A DNA stretch of 64,000 nt from Epiperipatus broadwayi (lineage: Eukaryota; Onychophora; Udeonychophora; Euonychophora; Peripatidae). The translations under genes and the position numbers were made by a program. The notes below the pieces were generated by a model that saw only the letters and a list, made by a program, of their open reading frames with translations, was not told the origin of the DNA and did not search any database. How positions within the stretch are numbered: the stretch's first letter is position 1; every line of letters starts with the position of its first letter. This document shows, piece after piece, positions 61,940-64,000 of the stretch. The stretch lies in the NCBI GenBank assembly GCA_028023455.1, contig JAQFVV010000180.1, forward strand, positions 1,860,001-1,924,000. The letters are read 5' to 3'.

Positions 61940-62770
61940 TATAGTCATTATTTACAAGGAAAAATATTTAAAAAATGAAACATTAAAATTATTTATCATT
62001 TAATGTCTAATAATTATTTCATCTTTTTTTTTTTTACAAATATGTTCCATTAATTTCAGTATGTTAATAAATTTTAAAAAATTCATTATCACACCTTTTT
62101 TTCAAATCTTGGATTTATTTTATGAACCATTTTTTATTTCAGTTTTCTTATAAAGAAAGATTAAAGTTTATATATAAAAATAAGAAAATCAGTTTTAAAA
62201 AGAATGTGTTAGGAATCAGATGTAATTACAGAAGTATAGTTACAATAATTGAAGAATATTTCATATAAAAATGTAAATTAAAACAAAAAAAATTAAAATA
62301 TAAAATGATGTAAACAAATATGAAATAATCAAGAAGTAAGTTTTAAAAAAAATTGTTCTTTATGCGATATAATATTTTTTATTAGGTTGTTTTGTAAACT
62401 CTTTGTAAATATATGTTTGTATAACAAATAAAAATGGTTCATAAGATTTAAAAAAACAAGATTTGAAAAGAAGTGTATTAATATATTTTAATAAAAATAT
62501 ATTTTTTTGTGAAAAATATCACTTGTTTTTTTTTTATAAAAAAAGATTTGTTTTAGTTCTATCCAGATTATTTGGAATATAAAATGAATTTGTTTTCTTT
62601 TAAAAAGAAAAAATTCTTGAAAAAAAAATTATTATTTTTGCTCCTTAATGTGTAAAAAGACCTAGTATGAGAAAAAGTCATATTTTAGGAATACAATGGC
62701 TTTTGTTAAAAGTAAATTAAAATAAACATGTAAGAATCCAAACAAGAAACATAAACCAAGAATTTTATAT
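61940..62770 (+). pseudogene. Very eroded zinc-finger array remnant V
   Basis: Only faint finger text remains, mainly at 62,640-62,760: atgtgtaaaaagacctagta and a ttttgttaaaagtaaattaaaataaacatg phrase nearly identical to one at 11,490-11,525 just before array I. The position relative to the X-box-like array is also the same. No open frame. Confidence 0.45.
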
Positions 62771-63079
62771 TGATGTATTATAAAATTTATTTACAAATTT
62801 TATTTTTTTCAAATATGATTGAATACAATACTTGAAGAAAAAAAAAAGTCTACTCAACGTATGATTTGCAAATTTTAATAGTTTTTCATTTGTTTATTTA
62901 TATTTCTGTTTGTTTACATTTTTCTTTGAATAGTGTATAATTGAACATGTGTAATAAAATGTAAGTTATAGTCATAAATGCTGAAAGTTTGATTACTATA
63001 GCTTGTATTACTAGTGTATGGAGAGAGTTGCTATTATTTTAATAACTTGTGCAAGGGTAAAAAATGGTGTTCATGTAAT

Positions 63080-64000
63080 ATTTAATTTTTTAACTTCATA
63101 TTATTGAAGTTATATTTCTTTATTTGTTATGTTAAATAGAAGGTCTCAAGTCAGTTCTCTGACAATTTTATAAAAGACATTTCACAAAATTAATATATTT
63201 ATTTTTTCAGTGATCCATTTATTATAGTAGTGCTGGAGTCAGTCCAATTTATTTCTGATTATTTTCTTTTTTCATCAGTCTCTGGATTCTGTTATGATAT
63301 CCTTTTTAATTAGAAGCATTATAAATATTAGCATTTGTTTTTATAAAACTGTTTGTTAATTCATATTTTAATGTAATGAAAATGTTGGGTAGTTATTTTG
63401 TCATCAACTTAGATTAGGTTTTGTTCAATACTTTGACCATTGAAGATATTAGGGAAAAGACCTTGTGGAAAAAAGGAGTTTCACTCCATATTGTCTTCAG
63501 AGGAAACTTTTTGGGAAACATTCTGTTTTCAAACTTGTAACAAAGCATCAGACATATGATATTTTGTTGGAAGATTTGTATTTGGAGTAAATAGTGCATT
63601 GTATCTGAAAATGTGTTTTACTCTGCATTATTTTAATCATAGTTGAGTATATTTTATTGAGAGTTATTTAATGAAATATTAATGTAATTTTCATTATTAT
63701 GTTACATATTTATTGTTCTCTTTTATATAATTAGTCTGTACTCAGATATGACATTAATGTTTTTAATTTATATACTGTATATAAGTATGCAATATATTCT
63801 TTAATGTTCTTTTTTTCTTCTTTTATTTAGATTAATATTCTGAACATTTGATTAAAATACAAGAAGGTATCTCCAGTTTTAAAATATTCTTTATTGGTCA
63901 AAGATTAGATAATGTTACCACTGACATTGTATTGACAACATTGCTTAAATCCATGTACAATTTTTATAAAAATTCATTGCTTGAGTCTTGTAGTTTAGTG
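63080..64000 (+). repeat. Segmental duplication, copy C (left part only)
   Basis: Landmarks in the same order as copies A and B: tatttattttttcagtgatc at about 63,197, gatatcctttttaatt near 63,297, and a pyrimidine tract plus AG followed by attaatattctgaacat at 63,832. The window ends before the expected zinc-finger array. Confidence 0.75.

Overview
The window is eukaryotic nuclear DNA, very AT-rich, with long homopolymer runs, splice-site-like signals and layered transposable elements of animal type. Mariner, Merlin/ISXO2-like, RTE-like and jockey-like remnants and decayed C2H2 zinc-finger arrays suggest an arthropod. A hemipteran-like insect is my guess, not something the sequence proves. 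I see no intact cellular gene. Almost every readable coding stretch is a broken transposon or zinc-finger relic.

Layout. 1-1.2 kb: an RTE-like retrotransposon fragment rearranged head to head. 2.9-3.9 kb: a second, older LINE relic. 5.9-7.1 kb: two foldback (inverted-repeat) elements, one with a 17-bp target duplication. 10.7-14.4 kb: a tandem repeat carrying RFX/X-box-like palindromes, a decayed zinc-finger array, a LINE relic and a mariner relic. 14.4-16.8 kb: a nearly full-length dead RTE element (minus). 16.9-22.8 kb: copy A of an old segmental duplication with a decayed zinc-finger array. 22.9-24.4 kb: another duplicated block and zinc-finger array.

27,457-38,019 is the best-defined object: a single LTR retrotransposon on the minus strand. 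It has LTRs of about 3.4 and 3.6 kb, TG...CA ends, a primer-binding site, a polypurine tract and a 4-bp ATAT target duplication. It has no pol gene. Its only long ORF encodes a charged protein ending in about 15 copies of a 16-residue repeat. A 2-bp deletion breaks that ORF.

38.4-45.0 kb: copy B of the segmental duplication, carrying two short retroposed insertions (one a tRNA-like SINE) that are absent from its paralogue. 46.0-48.7 kb: another RTE element (plus). 49.8-50.7 kb: tandem repeats. 51.7-53.8 kb: a duplicated block, a foldback with a tRNA-like core, and a Merlin-type transposase fragment between inverted repeats. 56,848-57,748: a non-autonomous DNA transposon with an 8-bp target duplication. 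58.6-60.0 kb: a possible solitary LTR. 61.0-62.8 kb: X-box-like repeats followed by a zinc-finger relic. 63.1 kb to the end: the start of copy C of the segmental duplication.

The recurring theme is a family of zinc-finger modules that was duplicated several times locally, then decayed and filled with mobile elements. The LTR element sits between copies A and B. All homology statements come from reading by eye; no alignment was run.
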